Assembly: GCA_003233305.1 (NCBI GenBank)
Contig: QILI01000062.1
Span: forward strand, 1-47,630
Length of the DNA stretch: 47,630 nucleotides
Direction of reading: 5' to 3'
DNA from: Mizugakiibacter sp.
GTDB lineage: Bacteria; Pseudomonadota; Gammaproteobacteria; Xanthomonadales; Rhodanobacteraceae
Shown here: piece by piece, positions 46,882-47,630 of the stretch
Layout: each line of letters starts with the position of its first letter
How positions within the stretch are numbered: the stretch's first letter is position 1
Program-made: the position numbers and the translations under genes
Notes under the pieces: model-generated
What the model saw: only the letters and a program-made list of their open reading frames with translations
What the model was told of the DNA's origin: nothing
Databases searched by the model: none

Positions 46882-47630
46882 TCAATCGGCCTGCCCAAGA
46901 ACCCCACGGTCCCGGTAAATCTCCCGAATAAGCCAACTACGCTGACCGCGCAGCAGTGACAACTGCATCACCCCCACCCCTTGCCGGGAATGGGTCGCAC
47001 CGCGAAAGGCGGCCCGAGCCTGGTATCGCACCAGCACCCGTGCCTGCCGACCGTCGCGTGACAGCGCAATGCTTGGTGTGGAAAAAACCAATTGCCGACG
47101 TAACGTGTTCTGAAACAGCTGAACATACTCCTTGCGGATGCGCCGATAGCCTCCGTGACTGGAACGCACCTGCGAATCGAACAGACTCATTAGCTGTTTC
47201 GTACTACCGGCCTGGTAGGCAGCCGCAAAATCCGTAAGCAGCACTCCGATATCACCGGCCGCCCCTATTGGGCGTGGTGCCGCCACAGCCTTCGCAGGTT
47301 GGGGTATCAATGGCCGATCCAGTACGGCAGGGAGCAGCATCCCCATTTTCACCCCCGGCTGCTCAATATCCGCAGTCAAACGAACACTATCCAGCACCGC
47401 CATAGGTACCTCCATCGTCACCCCCACAGCAACCGGCCGGCTTGTCATCATTATCAGCGCATTGGGATTAAGCCCCTCATCACTACGCAGGAGGTCTACC
47501 GGGGGGTGCGGGAGACGTGACAGATCGACATTCAAGCGCAACGGATCAAGTTTCACAGCCATGGGCACCGGCCGCAATAGTGGAGGGGATACTTGCGCTG
47601 CCGTAAGTGCCGATACACCCGGCCCCTCGC
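46882..47630 (-). CDS. Unidentified protein with NTF2-like C-terminal domain (5' partial)
   Basis: The frame is open to the right edge, so the gene starts outside the window; at least 249 residues are present. The left (C-terminal) part from IGVLLTDFAAAYQAGSTKQLMSLFD to SWLIREIYRDRG looks like an NTF2/SnoaL-like cone: helix, FDSQVRSSHGGYRRIRKEYVQLF, then strands ARVLVRYQARAAF and GVMQLSLLRGQRSW. The N-terminal part is Val/Pro/Leu-rich with repeats of the type VPMAVKLDPLRLNVDLSRLP and VAVGVTMEVPMAVLDSVRLTADI, perhaps a linker of beta strands. I do not recognise a named family. Confidence 0.7.
   Translation of the reverse strand, partial: EGPGVSALTAAQVSPPLLRPVPMAVKLDPLRLNVDLSRLPHPPVDLLRSDEGLNPNALIMMTSRPVAVGVTMEVPMAVLDSVRLTADIEQPGVKMGMLLPAVLDRPLIPQPAKAVAAPRPIGAAGDIGVLLTDFAAAYQAGSTKQLMSLFDSQVRSSHGGYRRIRKEYVQLFQNTLRRQLVFSTPSIALSRDGRQARVLVRYQARAAFRGATHSRQGVGVMQLSLLRGQRSWLIREIYRDRGVLGQAD

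Overview
The window looks like a chromosomal segment of a gammaproteobacterium. The evidence is a SecB chaperone, a full-length PlsB acyltransferase, a PilU twitching ATPase, XerD, a long PurL, and a complete F1Fo ATP synthase operon in the order atpIBEFHAGDC. A fused thiosulfate:quinone oxidoreductase (DoxDA) beside a secreted DsrE-like protein points to an inorganic sulfur oxidiser, possibly an acidophile. I cannot name a genus. No rRNA, tRNA, CRISPR array, prophage or insertion sequence was recognised.

Left region (1-10.6 kb): most of an aryl-polyene (APE, xanthomonadin-like) pigment locus. A plus-strand arm enters from outside the window (ketosynthase/chain-length-factor protein, then a GT2 glycosyltransferase). 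A minus-strand arm converges on it (acyl carrier protein, COG4648 membrane protein, FabZ-like dehydratase, LpxL-like acyltransferase, LolA-like carrier, MMPL/RND exporter, second dehydratase, FabG-like ketoreductase), almost every junction being a 4-base start/stop overlap. A XanB2/FkbO-type chorismatase, which would supply the hydroxybenzoate starter, is transcribed divergently from the ACP. Between the two arms sit a mazEF toxin-antitoxin pair, dispersed palindromic repeats and the DNA glycosylase gene tag, whose start overlaps the end of the ketoreductase gene.

10.6-21.3 kb: glmU, asnB and the nine-gene ATP synthase operon, all on the minus strand. The atp operon has a good extended -10 promoter, which also settles the start of atpI. 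A strong intrinsic terminator separates it from an upstream phasin gene. 21.3-31.2 kb: phasin, queD, then on the plus strand secB-gpsA, a SNF2-type helicase, a small uncertain ORF, a lipoprotein and plsB. GpsA makes glycerol-3-phosphate and PlsB acylates it, so this stretch supports phospholipid synthesis.

31.2-41.2 kb: pgk (minus), a zeta-class glutathione transferase (maiA-like), pilU (minus), a DUF4398 lipoprotein/OmpA-like envelope pair, xerD and purL. 41.3-44.5 kb: a minus-strand sulfur cassette running from a secreted DsrE-family protein through an orphan periplasmic solute-binding protein to DoxDA. It is preceded by an AT-rich promoter region with a perfect 14-bp palindrome and is the most interesting accessory unit in the window. 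44.9-47.6 kb: ubiE (ubiquinone/menaquinone methyltransferase, functionally linked to quinone-reducing DoxDA), a membrane-anchored alpha/beta hydrolase, and the 3' part of an unidentified protein with an NTF2-like C-terminus that runs off the right edge.
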